Origin: Acinetobacter gerneri DSM 14967 = CIP 107464 = MTCC 9824
Lineage (GTDB): Bacteria; Pseudomonadota; Gammaproteobacteria; Pseudomonadales; Moraxellaceae
Reading direction: 5' to 3'
Assembly (NCBI RefSeq): GCF_000368565.1
Contig: NZ_KB849549.1
Coordinates: 186,001-250,000 of the forward strand
Length of the DNA stretch: 64,000 nt
The notes under the pieces were generated by a model that made no database searches, was not told the DNA's origin, and saw only the letters and a program-made list of their open reading frames with translations. The first letter of the stretch is position 1; the number at the start of each line of letters is the position of its first letter. A program made the position numbers and the translations under genes. Positions 28,190-36,717 of the stretch are shown here, in pieces.

Positions 28190-29191
28190 CTATTTTTTCT
28201 CACTAGAAATTTGATCATAAATCGCACCATTCACAAAATGCGTTTGCTGCGCTTTTGCCCATCCTCCAAAAACGGCATCAATGGTAAATAATTTTATCTT
28301 TGGAAATTTGTAGGCGTACTTTGCGGCAACTTGTGTATTACGTGGACGGAAATTGTATTTTGCCGCTAGATCTTGTCCAAGTGGTGAATAAAGATAGTTG
28401 AGATAACCTTTCGCCAATTGGCGATTTCCGTCTTTATCTACGGTTTTATCCACGATCGCTACCGATGGTTCAGCCAAAATCGAGATAGAAGGATAAATAA
28501 TTTCATATTTATCTTTGCCTAGACCTTGCGTTGCCAATAAAGCTTCATTTTCCCAAGACAGCAACACATCGCCTATGCCTCGCTCAGCAAAGGTTGTCAA
28601 TGAACCTCGTGCCCCCGAATCTAAAACTTTGACATTTTGGTATAACTTTTTCACCAATTCACGTGCTTTGGCATCATTTCCACCGGGTTGTTTCAATGCA
28701 TAACCCCATGCAGATAAATAGATCCAGCGCGGCGCTCCACCTGTTTTTGGATTTGGCGTAATGATTTCTACACCTGGTTTAGTGAGATCATTCCAATCTT
28801 TGATCTTTTTCGGATTGCCTTTACGAACGAGAAAAACCACCGTTGATGTATAGGGTGCTGAATGGTTTGGGAATTCTTTTTGCCAATCTTTTTTGATCAA
28901 TCCCGCTTTGGCAATTTCATCAATATCATTGGCAAGCGCCAAAGTCACCACATCGGCTTTCAAGCCATCAATCACTGAACGAGCCTGTTTTCCCGAACCT
29001 CCATGCGATTGTTTGAAATCGACATCCTGACCTGTACTTTTTTTCCAATATTCTGAAAATTTTTGATTATATTCCTGATAAAACTCTCGAGTAGGGTCAT
29101 AGGAAACATTTAGAAACTCTTTTCCCGCATGTGTTTGAACACTGCTCAACAATGCAATGCTAAATAAACTGCTGAATAATATTGTTTTCAT
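28190..29191 (-). CDS. sbp: Sulfate-binding periplasmic protein, copy 2
   Basis: This 333-residue paralog of the downstream gene has its own signal peptide (SSVQTHA) and the same family segments, including FKQSHGGSGKQARSVIDGLKA, ITPNPKTGGAPRW and FAERGIGDVLLSWENEA. The 264-bp gap and separate leader suggest separate transcription. The two differ mainly at the N-terminus and in surface positions, while ligand-site residues are conserved. This points to two sulfate-type binding proteins sharing one transporter, or to different oxyanion preferences. It is a typical gene duplication in Acinetobacter. Confidence 0.92.
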   Translation of the reverse strand: MKTILFSSLFSIALLSSVQTHAGKEFLNVSYDPTREFYQEYNQKFSEYWKKSTGQDVDFKQSHGGSGKQARSVIDGLKADVVTLALANDIDEIAKAGLIKKDWQKEFPNHSAPYTSTVVFLVRKGNPKKIKDWNDLTKPGVEIITPNPKTGGAPRWIYLSAWGYALKQPGGNDAKARELVKKLYQNVKVLDSGARGSLTTFAERGIGDVLLSWENEALLATQGLGKDKYEIIYPSISILAEPSVAIVDKTVDKDGNRQLAKGYLNYLYSPLGQDLAAKYNFRPRNTQVAAKYAYKFPKIKLFTIDAVFGGWAKAQQTHFVNGAIYDQISSEKK

Positions 29192-29587
29192 TTTTCACAC
29201 TTTTTTGTAGAGATTTTGTGTACTATATTTTTATTTTTTAAACATAACAATCAATAGCTTATATTATTAATTCAATTTCAATTCGAGATTTAAGATATCC
29301 AAATTTGTGCTTTATATCTATGAAATTTATATTTATTGTTTAATTAATATTTCAAATGATATGTCATCTATTGCAAAATCTTAACTTTATCCTTTCATAA
29401 TCTCTTCAAACTCTCTCCATATTTTACTGTTAAATATGTATACGTGAATTTAAAGGTTGTTTTTAGATCATTTTTTGTTTATCCTTTGTAAAAAGTGTGA
29501 CCCAGTTAAATATTTTCATTTTTAAATGTAAATTTCGACGTGGGTGTTAAAACAATAAAGAACCATCATATCGGGGAGTGATAGGAC
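29192..29587. promoter_or_regulatory. AT-rich divergent spacer
   Basis: This roughly 400-bp stretch lies between the leftward sbp copy and the rightward small secreted gene. It must hold both promoters. A GGGGAG ribosome-binding site at 29574-29579 serves the rightward gene. No repeat, RNA or operator could be assigned with confidence. Confidence 0.3.
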
Positions 29588-29890
29588 ATGAATCATTCAT
29601 TGTTTAAAGCATTAGGTTTATCACTAAGCTTAATGTTTGTTGCGCAATCAGGACACTCTGCTCTGATTAAAGATACAAATAAGACTGTAAATTCGACTGT
29701 GGTGACAAAACAATCACCTATTGAAAAAGCGTTAAGTCAGCAAAAACGTGGCGATAACAATTCAATTAATGACGAATTAAAAGTGTTGACTGCAATTAAA
29801 TCTGCACCTACACAAAACTTTTTAGCTGAACAAAATCAAAAGTTTTCACGTTTTATCCAAGCTTTGTTCCAACCACATTCTTCTTCATAA
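29588..29890 (+). CDS. Small secreted protein, function unknown
   Basis: This 100-residue protein has a clear signal peptide (FKALGLSLSLMFVAQSGHSA, cleavage near residue 25) and a mature part of about 75 residues that is polar and cysteine-free. The mature part ends NQKFSRFIQALFQPHSSS. A good ribosome-binding site GGGGAG precedes the ATG. It has its own terminator and ends before gltX. I know no family. It is probably periplasmic. Confidence 0.7.
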   Translation: MNHSLFKALGLSLSLMFVAQSGHSALIKDTNKTVNSTVVTKQSPIEKALSQQKRGDNNSINDELKVLTAIKSAPTQNFLAEQNQKFSRFIQALFQPHSSS

Positions 29891-29937
29891 ACGTGTAGAA
29901 AGTTATACAAATTCTTTCCCCCAAGAGAATTTTAGAG

Positions 29938-29987
29938 AAGCCCAATTGCAATATGCTGAATTAAGCCTTAAGCAATTGGGCTTTTTC
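29938..29987 (+). terminator. Intrinsic terminator of the small secreted gene
   Basis: A long stem AAGCCCAATTGC/GCAATTGGGCTT with a 21-nt loop is followed by TTTTT. It overlaps the likely -35 region of the gltX promoter. Confidence 0.8.
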
Positions 29988-29995
29988 GTTATAAT
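29968..29995 (+). promoter_or_regulatory. Putative gltX promoter
   Basis: A perfect -10 hexamer TATAAT lies at 29990-29995, 33 bp before the gltX start. The best -35 at 16-bp spacing, TTAAGC (29968-29973), is weak and sits inside the upstream terminator stem. Confidence 0.45.
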
Positions 29996-30028
29996 AGTTC
30001 CCAATTTAGATTCGATTAATATTTGATT

Positions 30029-31537
30029 ATGAAAGTCCGTACTCGTATTGCACCCTCTCCTACCGGTTTTCCACATGTCGGTACAGCATTTATCGCACTC
30101 TTCAACCTGTGTTTTGCTAAACAACACGGCGGTGAATTTATTTTACGTATTGAAGATACCGATCAACTCCGTTCAACACCTGAATCTGAAAAAATGATCT
30201 TAGATTCGCTTCGTTGGTTGGGTCTAGATTGGTCTGAGGGTCCTGATGTCGGCGGACCACATGCACCTTATCGTCAATCAGAACGTATGGGCATTTATAA
30301 AAAATATGCTGAAGACTTGGTTGATCAAGGTCATGCTTTTTACTGTTTTGCAACTGCGCAAGAATTAGATGAAATGCGTGCTGAACAGCAAGCACGTGGC
30401 GAAACACCTCGTTATGACGGTCGTGGTCTAAAACTTTCTAAAGAAGAAGTGGCTCGTCGTCTAGCTGCTGATGAACCACATGTCATTCGTATGAAAGTGC
30501 CTGAAGAAGGTGTCTGCAAATTTAACGACATGCTCCGTGGTGAAGTTGAGATTCCATGGGCGCAAGTTGATATGCAAATCTTGCTTAAAACAGATGGCTT
30601 ACCGACTTACCATTTGGCAAACGTAGTTGATGACCACTTGATGGAAATTACCCACGTGATTCGTGGTGAAGAATGGATTCCATCAGCACCAAAACACCAA
30701 TTGCTTTACAAATACTTTGGTTGGGATATGCCAGAGCTTTGTCATATGCCTTTGCTTCGTAACCCAGATAAATCAAAACTTTCTAAACGTAAAAACCCAA
30801 CGTCAATCAATTATTACAAAGATATCGGCGTACTTCCTGAAGCATTGCTCAACTATTTAGGTCGTATGGGTTGGTCTATGCCAGATGAAAGTGAAAAATT
30901 CACTCTGGCTGAAATGATTGAGAACTTTGACATTAAACGTGTCTCTCTCGGTGGTCCAATTTTTGATGTAGAAAAACTCAATTGGTTAAATGGTCAATGG
31001 ATCAAAGCACTCAGCCCTGCTGAATTGCTCAATACCATTTTGGCTTGGCAAGGTGATCGTCAAAAACTTGAAGATATCGCTGCGGCAATTCAGCCTCGTA
31101 TTAACCTACTTTCTGAAGCGGTGAATTGGGCTGGTTTCTATTTCAACCAATTCCCACAAATCAGCAAAGAACAATTTGAAAGCAAAAAATTGACTGAAGA
31201 GCAGGTTCGTATGAGTTTGCAATTTGCAATTTGGCGTTTGGAAAGTATGTTTACTTGGAATAATGATACTGTAAGCCAAACCTTGATGGATTTGGCAAGC
31301 CAGATGGAAATTAAACTTCGTGACTTCATGCCAACATTCTTTATTGCGATTGCTGGTTCAACCAGTTCAACCCCAGTGATGCAATCAATGGTGACGATTG
31401 GTCCAGATTTGACCTTCGCTCGTTTACGCCATGCACTTGAAATCGTGGGTGGTCCGAGCAAAAAAGAAGCAAAAGTTTGGGAAAAACTCAACGAAAGCTT
31501 AAAATTGCCGAAAAATGATGCAGTTGATGAAGCATAA
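30029..31537 (+). CDS. gltX: Glutamyl-tRNA synthetase
   Basis: This 502-residue class I synthetase has a HIGH-type motif PSPTGFPHVGTA near the N-terminus and the KMSKS-type motif KLSKRKN. The Rossmann region FILRIEDTDQLRS follows, and a C-terminal anticodon-binding region is present. ATG 30029 is the likely start; a TTG two codons upstream is open but unlikely. The tRNA genes that follow about 60 bp downstream include its own substrate, tRNA-Glu. GltX charges tRNA-Glu and also feeds tetrapyrrole synthesis through glutamyl-tRNA. Confidence 0.97.
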   Translation: MKVRTRIAPSPTGFPHVGTAFIALFNLCFAKQHGGEFILRIEDTDQLRSTPESEKMILDSLRWLGLDWSEGPDVGGPHAPYRQSERMGIYKKYAEDLVDQGHAFYCFATAQELDEMRAEQQARGETPRYDGRGLKLSKEEVARRLAADEPHVIRMKVPEEGVCKFNDMLRGEVEIPWAQVDMQILLKTDGLPTYHLANVVDDHLMEITHVIRGEEWIPSAPKHQLLYKYFGWDMPELCHMPLLRNPDKSKLSKRKNPTSINYYKDIGVLPEALLNYLGRMGWSMPDESEKFTLAEMIENFDIKRVSLGGPIFDVEKLNWLNGQWIKALSPAELLNTILAWQGDRQKLEDIAAAIQPRINLLSEAVNWAGFYFNQFPQISKEQFESKKLTEEQVRMSLQFAIWRLESMFTWNNDTVSQTLMDLASQMEIKLRDFMPTFFIAIAGSTSSTPVMQSMVTIGPDLTFARLRHALEIVGGPSKKEAKVWEKLNESLKLPKNDAVDEA

Positions 31538-31549
31538 CTGATTTTTTTG

Positions 31550-31578
31550 TTGACGTGTGGGCGTAATATCCATAATAT
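31550..31578 (+). promoter_or_regulatory. Putative tRNA operon promoter
   Basis: TTGACG (31550-31555) and TAATAT (31573-31578) are separated by 17 bp. A GCGC discriminator just downstream fits stringently controlled stable-RNA promoters. It lies 16 bp before the first tRNA. Confidence 0.6.
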
Positions 31579-31594
31579 TGCGCTCACACAAACT

Positions 31595-31670
31595 GGGGTC
31601 ATAGCTCAGTTGGTAGAGCGCTACAATGGCATTGTAGAGGTCAGCAGTTCGATCCTGCTTGGCTCCACCA
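31595..31670 (+). tRNA. tRNA-Ala (GGC anticodon)
   Basis: A full 76-nt cloverleaf includes the encoded CCA end. The acceptor stem is GGGGTCA/TGGCTCC with two wobble pairs, the D arm GCTC/GAGC, and the anticodon arm CTACA/TGTAG with loop ATGGCAT (anticodon GGC). The T arm is AGCAG/CTGCT with TTCGATC. It reads GCC and GCT alanine codons. It is followed 34 bp later by tRNA-Glu and is probably one transcript with it. Confidence 0.97.
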
Positions 31671-31704
31671 CTTAATCGTTTCACCTTTTGTGTCAGCCTC
31701 ATAA

Positions 31705-31780
31705 GTCCCCATCGTCTAGAGGCCTAGGACATCGCCCTTTCACGGCGGTAACCGGGGTTCGAATCCCCGTGGGGACGCCA
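31705..31780 (+). tRNA. tRNA-Glu (TTC anticodon)
   Basis: This is a full cloverleaf with encoded CCA. The acceptor stem is GTCCCCA/TGGGGAC, the anticodon loop CTTTCAC (anticodon TTC) and the T arm CGGGG TTCGAAT CCCCG. The sequence is very close to the Escherichia coli tRNA-Glu. Its gene lies about 170 bp after gltX, so synthetase and substrate are neighbours. Confidence 0.97.
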
Positions 31781-31784
31781 GATT

Positions 31785-31816
31785 CAAAAAAGCCACTGAT
31801 ATCAGTGGCTTTTTTA
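31785..31816 (+). terminator. Intrinsic terminator of the tRNA operon
   Basis: A perfect palindromic stem AGCCACTGAT/ATCAGTGGCT (31791-31810) has an A run before and TTTTT after. It lies 10 bp beyond the tRNA-Glu. Confidence 0.9.
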
Positions 31817-31879
31817 TTGCCTGTAATTTCGTTATATAATGTCATGCAATCACAATGTAAAAATACGCGTGGAGTTGAA

Positions 31880-32221
31880 ATGCAATACCGTTGCCCAAAA
31901 TGCCAAAGCCCTAAAATCATGCCTATTAGCAATGGCAATACTGTTGCAAAACCTGTAGTACCAAAAAGCTTGGTGATTTTAATCCCTGCTCTTTTTGTCC
32001 TGCTTTTGCTTGTCGTACTGAGCATTGGTTTGTGGATCTTTTCAGATGGGGCTGGATCAACGATTCAAATCGCAACAGTGGTTGCTTTTGTCGTTTGTGT
32101 AGGTGCTGGGATTATGTTTTGGCGTGATCTACCAGATTTTAAAATCTCTATGCAATCATTTATGAATGCCAACAAAGATTGGAAATGCCGTGAATGTCAT
32201 CACGAATGGCATGTTCAATAA
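31880..32221 (+). CDS. Zinc-ribbon membrane protein, function unknown
   Basis: This 113-residue protein starts at ATG 31880, which has GGAG about 6 nt upstream. Longer in-frame readings run back through the tRNA-Glu terminator and are not credible. The N-terminal YRCPKCQSPK and C-terminal WKCRECHHEWHV each carry a CxxC pair, so a zinc ribbon may form between both cytoplasmic ends. Two membrane helices (about 32-58 and 66-86) lie between. It has no named family that I recognise; related small zinc-ribbon membrane proteins are widespread. Confidence 0.75.
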   Translation: MQYRCPKCQSPKIMPISNGNTVAKPVVPKSLVILIPALFVLLLLVVLSIGLWIFSDGAGSTIQIATVVAFVVCVGAGIMFWRDLPDFKISMQSFMNANKDWKCRECHHEWHVQ

Positions 32222-32301
32222 TAAATCGTATTTTTAGCTTTGATTATGTTCATGTTTTATCGTGAACTTATATGCTTAAGATTTTAATAAAATAATAACT
32301 T

Positions 32302-32340
32302 AAAAAGTGATTGCTCCACGGAACAATCACTTTTTTTTAA
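32302..32340. terminator. Bidirectional terminator
   Basis: An AAAAAGTGATTG/CAATCACTTTTT stem has a loop of about 11 nt and T runs on both sides. It separates the zinc-ribbon gene from the leftward czcD. Confidence 0.85.
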
Positions 32341-32362
32341 ATACATTACATAGATTTTAAAT

Positions 32363-33373
32363 TTAATTCTTTTGACTTTGATTTGAATCGTGATCGTGAT
32401 CGTGATCGTGATCGTGATCGTGATCGTGATCGTGATCGTGATCGTGATCGTGATCGTGAGAATCATGCATTCCAGTATGTTCAAGTGCCATACATTCATC
32501 ATCTTCGATCTGCAACGTCACTTCCGTTACCCCATGTTGATGAGTCAACATTTCAACCGCATCATGATAGAGCTGGTTACGATCTGCATGGGGTGCAAAG
32601 AGATGCACAGTCAAATGCACATTTTTCGAAGTAATCGCCCAAACTTTGAGTTGATGTATACTTTCCACCCCTTTTAAAGCCAGTAGATCATTTCGTAGAT
32701 TTTCAATATCAATCTCTTCAGGCACACCCTCAAGCAAGATATTGATACTTTGTTTTAACAAAATCCATGTCCGTGGCAAAACCCAAAATCCGATCAACAC
32801 AGCAATCAGCGTATCGATCCAAACCCATTGCGTGAAATAAATTACAATCGCCCCAATAATGACACCAATTGAGCCGACAGCATCACTCAAGACCTCAAGA
32901 TAAGCCCCTTTTACATTTAGGCTTTCTTGTGCACCTGACATGAGGATTTTCATGGAAATGAGGTTGATGATGAGCCCAACTACGGCAACAACCAACATGC
33001 CGACACTTTGAATCTCTGGGGGATGACTAAAACGCTGGTATGCTTCATATAAAATATAGATTGCGACCATAAATAACATACAAGCATTGAACAGCGCTGC
33101 CAGTATTTCAAAACGCTCATATCCAAAGGTCCGCTTATCATCAGCAGGACGTTTAGCAATCTTGATCGCCACCAAAGCAATTGCAAGTGCAGCTGCATCT
33201 GTAAACATATGCGCGGCATCAGAAAGCAATGCCAAACTTTGGGTGACAAACCCAGCGATAACTTCAACAATCAAAAAAGTCGAGGTCAAAGCCAAAGCAA
33301 AGGTGAGTTTCTTTGCATTGCCTTCAGTGACCACAGCATGACTATGCTCATGCCCTTGATGCTGTTCCGCCAT
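32363..33373 (-). CDS. czcD: Cation diffusion facilitator CzcD
   Basis: This 336-residue cation diffusion facilitator exports Zn, Co or Cd from cytoplasm to periplasm. It has six membrane helices. Metal-site residues lie in helix II (LLSDAAHMFTDAAA) and helix V (VLSDAVGSIGVIIG), and a C-terminal ferredoxin-like cytoplasmic domain is present. ATG 33373 is chosen because AGGAG lies 5 nt upstream; a GTG two codons earlier is too close to that site. The N-terminus is His-rich (EQHQGHEHSH). The C-terminus is a perfect His-Asp repeat encoded by tandem hexamers. It lies 152 bp after czcA, perhaps in the same transcript. Confidence 0.94.
   Translation of the reverse strand: MAEQHQGHEHSHAVVTEGNAKKLTFALALTSTFLIVEVIAGFVTQSLALLSDAAHMFTDAAALAIALVAIKIAKRPADDKRTFGYERFEILAALFNACMLFMVAIYILYEAYQRFSHPPEIQSVGMLVVAVVGLIINLISMKILMSGAQESLNVKGAYLEVLSDAVGSIGVIIGAIVIYFTQWVWIDTLIAVLIGFWVLPRTWILLKQSINILLEGVPEEIDIENLRNDLLALKGVESIHQLKVWAITSKNVHLTVHLFAPHADRNQLYHDAVEMLTHQHGVTEVTLQIEDDECMALEHTGMHDSHDHDHDHDHDHDHDHDHDHDHDHDSNQSQKN
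32387..32458 (-). repeat. Tandem hexamer repeat encoding (His-Asp)12 in czcD
   Basis: Twelve perfect copies of a 6-bp unit (CACGAT on the coding strand) cover exactly 72 bp. Each encodes His-Asp. Because the unit is six bases, copy-number change by slippage keeps the frame. The repeat forms the tail of CzcD and is a probable cytoplasmic metal-binding segment. Confidence 0.95.
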
Positions 33374-33450
33374 ATCCACTCCTAGACAAGCAGGTAAAAT
33401 ACCGAATAAATTTCACCTGTTTGTGAATTTTTATTGCTCTTTATTTTCAT

Positions 33451-33484
33451 GACAAACGATGCAGCCTTAACATGCACCGTTTGC
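33451..33484. other. Hairpin between czcA and czcD
   Basis: An inverted repeat of about AAACGATGCA / TGCACCGTTT, with one mismatch, lies in the 152-bp gap between czcA and czcD. No T run follows on either side. It may stabilise the upstream mRNA end or lower downstream expression. Confidence 0.4.
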
Positions 33485-33525
33485 CATGTCTTGATCAAGA
33501 CACTTTGTGCAACTTATACAACGAA

Positions 33526-36500
33526 CTATGCTGCACGCTTTTCGTTGATCCAGCGATATAACACAGGTAGCAATACCAAGGTTAGTAAAGTTGAAGAGAT
33601 AATTCCACCAATCACGACCGTTGCTAATGGTCGCTGTACTTCCGCGCCTGTTCCTGTTGCTAACGCCATTGGAATAAACCCTAAAGATGCAACACATGCG
33701 GTCATTAATACAGGACGCAAACGCAATATCGCGCCATACCAAGTGGCATGTTGTAAATTGTATTGTTCACGCAATTCTTTAATGAATGTCAGCATAACCA
33801 AACCATTCAACACAGCGACACCAGAAAGCGCGATAAAGCCGATCCCTGCCGACATGGACAATGGAATATCTCTAAGCCAAATCGCCACCAAACCGCCTGA
33901 CAATGCAAATGGCACACCACTAAAGACCAGTAAACTATCTTTGACACTATGGAAAACAGCCATTAACAATATGAAAATGGTGATCAATGCCAGAGGAATG
34001 ACCAATTGCATCCGCGACTTCGCAGAAGCAAGATTTTCAAATTGTCCACCGTATTCAAGCCAATAACCCGCAGGTAACGCTTCTTTTGCCAAAGTCGCCT
34101 GCAATTCACTAACAAAGGAACCTAGGTCACGACCTTCAACATTTGCTGTGATCACCACACGTCGTTTGGCATTTTCACGGCTGACCTGATTGATCCCTGA
34201 AATATTTTCTACTTTTGCAACGTCCTGTAGCTGGATCAAACCACCATTTGGCAATTGAATCGGCAATAAAGCCAAATGCTCTGGTGTGCGTTCTGCCTCA
34301 CCCAAACGAATCACAAAATCAAAACGGCGGTCACCTTGTAAAATCTGCCCAACATTTTCGCCTCCAACACTTGCAGCAACCAAATCTTGGATCGATTTGA
34401 CAGAGAGACCATATTGGGAAGCAAGTGCTTTGTTGACCTCAACATTGAGCAAAGGTAAGCCCGTGGTTTGTTCAACATTGACCGCTGTCGCCCCTGAAAT
34501 TGCCTTGATTTTTTGCGATAAACGCTGTGCTTCACGATCCAGCACATTCATATCATCACCAAAAATTTTCACTCCAACATCACTACGCACACCTGAAATC
34601 AATTCATTAAAACGCAATTCAATCGGTTGAGAAAATTCACTATTATTTCCGGGTAATGTCGCCAAGAAAGCTTGCATACGTGTACGCAATTCATCTAGGG
34701 ATTGTTTCGGATTGCTCCACTCAGACTTCGGTTTAAGCAAAATAATGCCATCAGAAATGTTCGGTGGCATCACATCAGTCGCTACTTCTGCCGTACCTGT
34801 CCGCGCAAAAATCGCTTTAATTTCAGAAAACTCTTTGAGTAATAATTTCTCGGTATTTTCCTGCATACGCAATGACTGTTCTAGTCCCGTGCTTGGCGAA
34901 CGCATTTGCTGAACCGCAAAATCACCCTCACTCAACTGCGGAGCAAATTCACTGCCCATTTTTGTGGCTAAAATAGCGGTGAGAAATAAAATACAGCCTG
35001 CAATCGTGAGCACAAATCCTCGAAACTCATAAGCATGATTGAGTATTTTTTCATAACGTGACTTTAGCCACACCATCAAACGAGTTTCTTTTTCCTGAAC
35101 TTTATTGGTCACAAATAAAGCTACCGCAGCAGGAACAAAAGTGACAGATAAAATCATTGCACCCAACAAAGCCAGTACCACGGTCATTGCCATCGGATGA
35201 AATAATTTTGCCTCCACACCTGACAAGGCAAAAATCGGTAAATACACCACCAAAATAATCAATTGCCCAAAAATCAATGGGCGTCTCGCCTGTTTTGCTG
35301 CCAGAAAAACTTCTTTAAATCGTTCAGCACGAGTCAGCAAACGACCTTTTAAATGCTGCGCTTCAGCAAGCCGTCTAATACAATTTTCAACAATAACCAC
35401 GGCACCATCGACAATAATCCCAAAATCGAGCGCGCCCAAACTCATCAAATTGGCACTAATTTTTTGTTCAGCCATGCCTGTCAAAGTAAACAACATCGAA
35501 AGTGGAATAACGCAGGCAGTAATCAAGGCAGCTCGAAAATTACTAAGAAAAATAAATAAAATAATAATGACTAAAATCGCGCCTTCGACTAGGTTTTTCT
35601 GAACGGTATAAATCGCTCGATCAACCAAATTTGTGCGGTCATATACAGTTTCAATCACCACTCCTTTCGGCAATGATTTTTGAATGGCTTGAATTTTTTC
35701 ATCGACAGCTTTGGCTACATTGCGACTATTTTCACCCATCATCATCATGGCAATGCCAAGTACGGTTTCCTCGCCATTGTAGGTTGCAGCACCCGTTCTT
35801 AAATCATGCCCGATGGAAACTGTAGCAATATCGGCGACACGAACAGGCACACCATTTTTAGTGGCAATACTGATATTTTGAATATCTTCAATGCTATTTA
35901 GCGTACCTGGGATACGAACTGTCAGCTGTTGACCATTGTTTTCAATAAACCCAGCACCACGGTTTTCATTATTTTCCTTAAGCGCATTTTGCAAATCTGA
36001 CAATGGGATTTGCAGTTGTTGCAAACGCTTTAAATCAGGGGAAACCACATAAGTCTTGTTATACCCCCCGATACTGTTGATTTCAGCAACACCTTGTACT
36101 CTTTGCAATTGTGGGCGAACGATCCAATCTTGGATTTCCCTAAGATCCATTGCGCTATACGGTGTTCCATCTGGCTTTTTGGCATTTGGCTCAGCTTTGA
36201 CGACCCACTGATATATCTCACCCAAACCTGTCGAAATAGGAGACATCGTAGGCGTGATCTCATCTGGGAGTTCTCCATTGGCTTCTTGCAAACGCTGATT
36301 AATCAACTGCCTAGCCCAGTAAATATCTGTACCATCTTTAAAAATCACCGTTACTTGTGACAAACCATAACGAGAAATCGAACGTGTTTGCTCAAGCTTG
36401 GGAATGCCTGACATGGCATTTTCAATGGGGTAAGTAATACGTTGCTCAACTTCTAATGCAGTAAAGCCATTGGCAGCAGTATTGATCTGAACCTGAGTAT

Positions 36501-36717
36501 TGGTGATATCAGGCACAGCATCTATCGGTAATTTTTGATAGCTCCAAATTCCGACACCGATCCAAGCCACAATAAAGAGCATCACCCAAATAGCATTTTG
36601 GATCGAAAACTGAATAATACGATCAAATAATCCTTTTACCTGTACCGCATCTTGGCTGGAATTTTCATCCAATGATTCACTTGAATGTGGAGATGAATTT
36701 TCATGCTTAATGCTCAT
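33526..36717 (-). CDS. czcA: Heavy-metal RND efflux pump CzcA
   Basis: This 1063-residue inner-membrane RND proton/metal antiporter starts at ATG 36717, which has GGAGG 7 nt upstream. The longer reading begins at a TTG without support. The heavy-metal signature DFGIIVDGAVVIVEN near residue 400 places it in the HME-RND group, in which the acidic residues relay protons. Twelve membrane helices and two large periplasmic loops are visible. The N-terminus overlaps the czcB end by 11 bp, so both are coupled. With CzcB and CzcC it would form a tripartite exporter for Co, Zn and Cd. The exact metal set is inferred. Confidence 0.95.
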   Translation of the reverse strand: MSIKHENSSPHSSESLDENSSQDAVQVKGLFDRIIQFSIQNAIWVMLFIVAWIGVGIWSYQKLPIDAVPDITNTQVQINTAANGFTALEVEQRITYPIENAMSGIPKLEQTRSISRYGLSQVTVIFKDGTDIYWARQLINQRLQEANGELPDEITPTMSPISTGLGEIYQWVVKAEPNAKKPDGTPYSAMDLREIQDWIVRPQLQRVQGVAEINSIGGYNKTYVVSPDLKRLQQLQIPLSDLQNALKENNENRGAGFIENNGQQLTVRIPGTLNSIEDIQNISIATKNGVPVRVADIATVSIGHDLRTGAATYNGEETVLGIAMMMMGENSRNVAKAVDEKIQAIQKSLPKGVVIETVYDRTNLVDRAIYTVQKNLVEGAILVIIILFIFLSNFRAALITACVIPLSMLFTLTGMAEQKISANLMSLGALDFGIIVDGAVVIVENCIRRLAEAQHLKGRLLTRAERFKEVFLAAKQARRPLIFGQLIILVVYLPIFALSGVEAKLFHPMAMTVVLALLGAMILSVTFVPAAVALFVTNKVQEKETRLMVWLKSRYEKILNHAYEFRGFVLTIAGCILFLTAILATKMGSEFAPQLSEGDFAVQQMRSPSTGLEQSLRMQENTEKLLLKEFSEIKAIFARTGTAEVATDVMPPNISDGIILLKPKSEWSNPKQSLDELRTRMQAFLATLPGNNSEFSQPIELRFNELISGVRSDVGVKIFGDDMNVLDREAQRLSQKIKAISGATAVNVEQTTGLPLLNVEVNKALASQYGLSVKSIQDLVAASVGGENVGQILQGDRRFDFVIRLGEAERTPEHLALLPIQLPNGGLIQLQDVAKVENISGINQVSRENAKRRVVITANVEGRDLGSFVSELQATLAKEALPAGYWLEYGGQFENLASAKSRMQLVIPLALITIFILLMAVFHSVKDSLLVFSGVPFALSGGLVAIWLRDIPLSMSAGIGFIALSGVAVLNGLVMLTFIKELREQYNLQHATWYGAILRLRPVLMTACVASLGFIPMALATGTGAEVQRPLATVVIGGIISSTLLTLVLLPVLYRWINEKRAA

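Noticed and set aside
31138..31602. 154-codon frame opposite the end of gltX
   Set aside because: It runs antisense to gltX and into the tRNA-Ala gene.
31688..31879. N-terminal extension of the zinc-ribbon protein
   Set aside because: It would translate through the tRNA-Glu gene and its terminator; ATG 31880 has the ribosome-binding site.
32387..32458. Possible CRISPR or other spaced repeat array
   Set aside because: The units are contiguous 6-bp copies without spacers and lie inside a coding region.
32383..32677. Open frames on the + strand through the hexamer array (Asp-Arg or Val-Ile repeats)
   Set aside because: They are by-products of a stop-free 6-bp repeat read in other frames; czcD on the other strand explains it.
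33434..34066. 210-codon frame opposite czcA
   Set aside because: It lies antisense to the well-supported CzcA C-terminus and has no recognisable motif.
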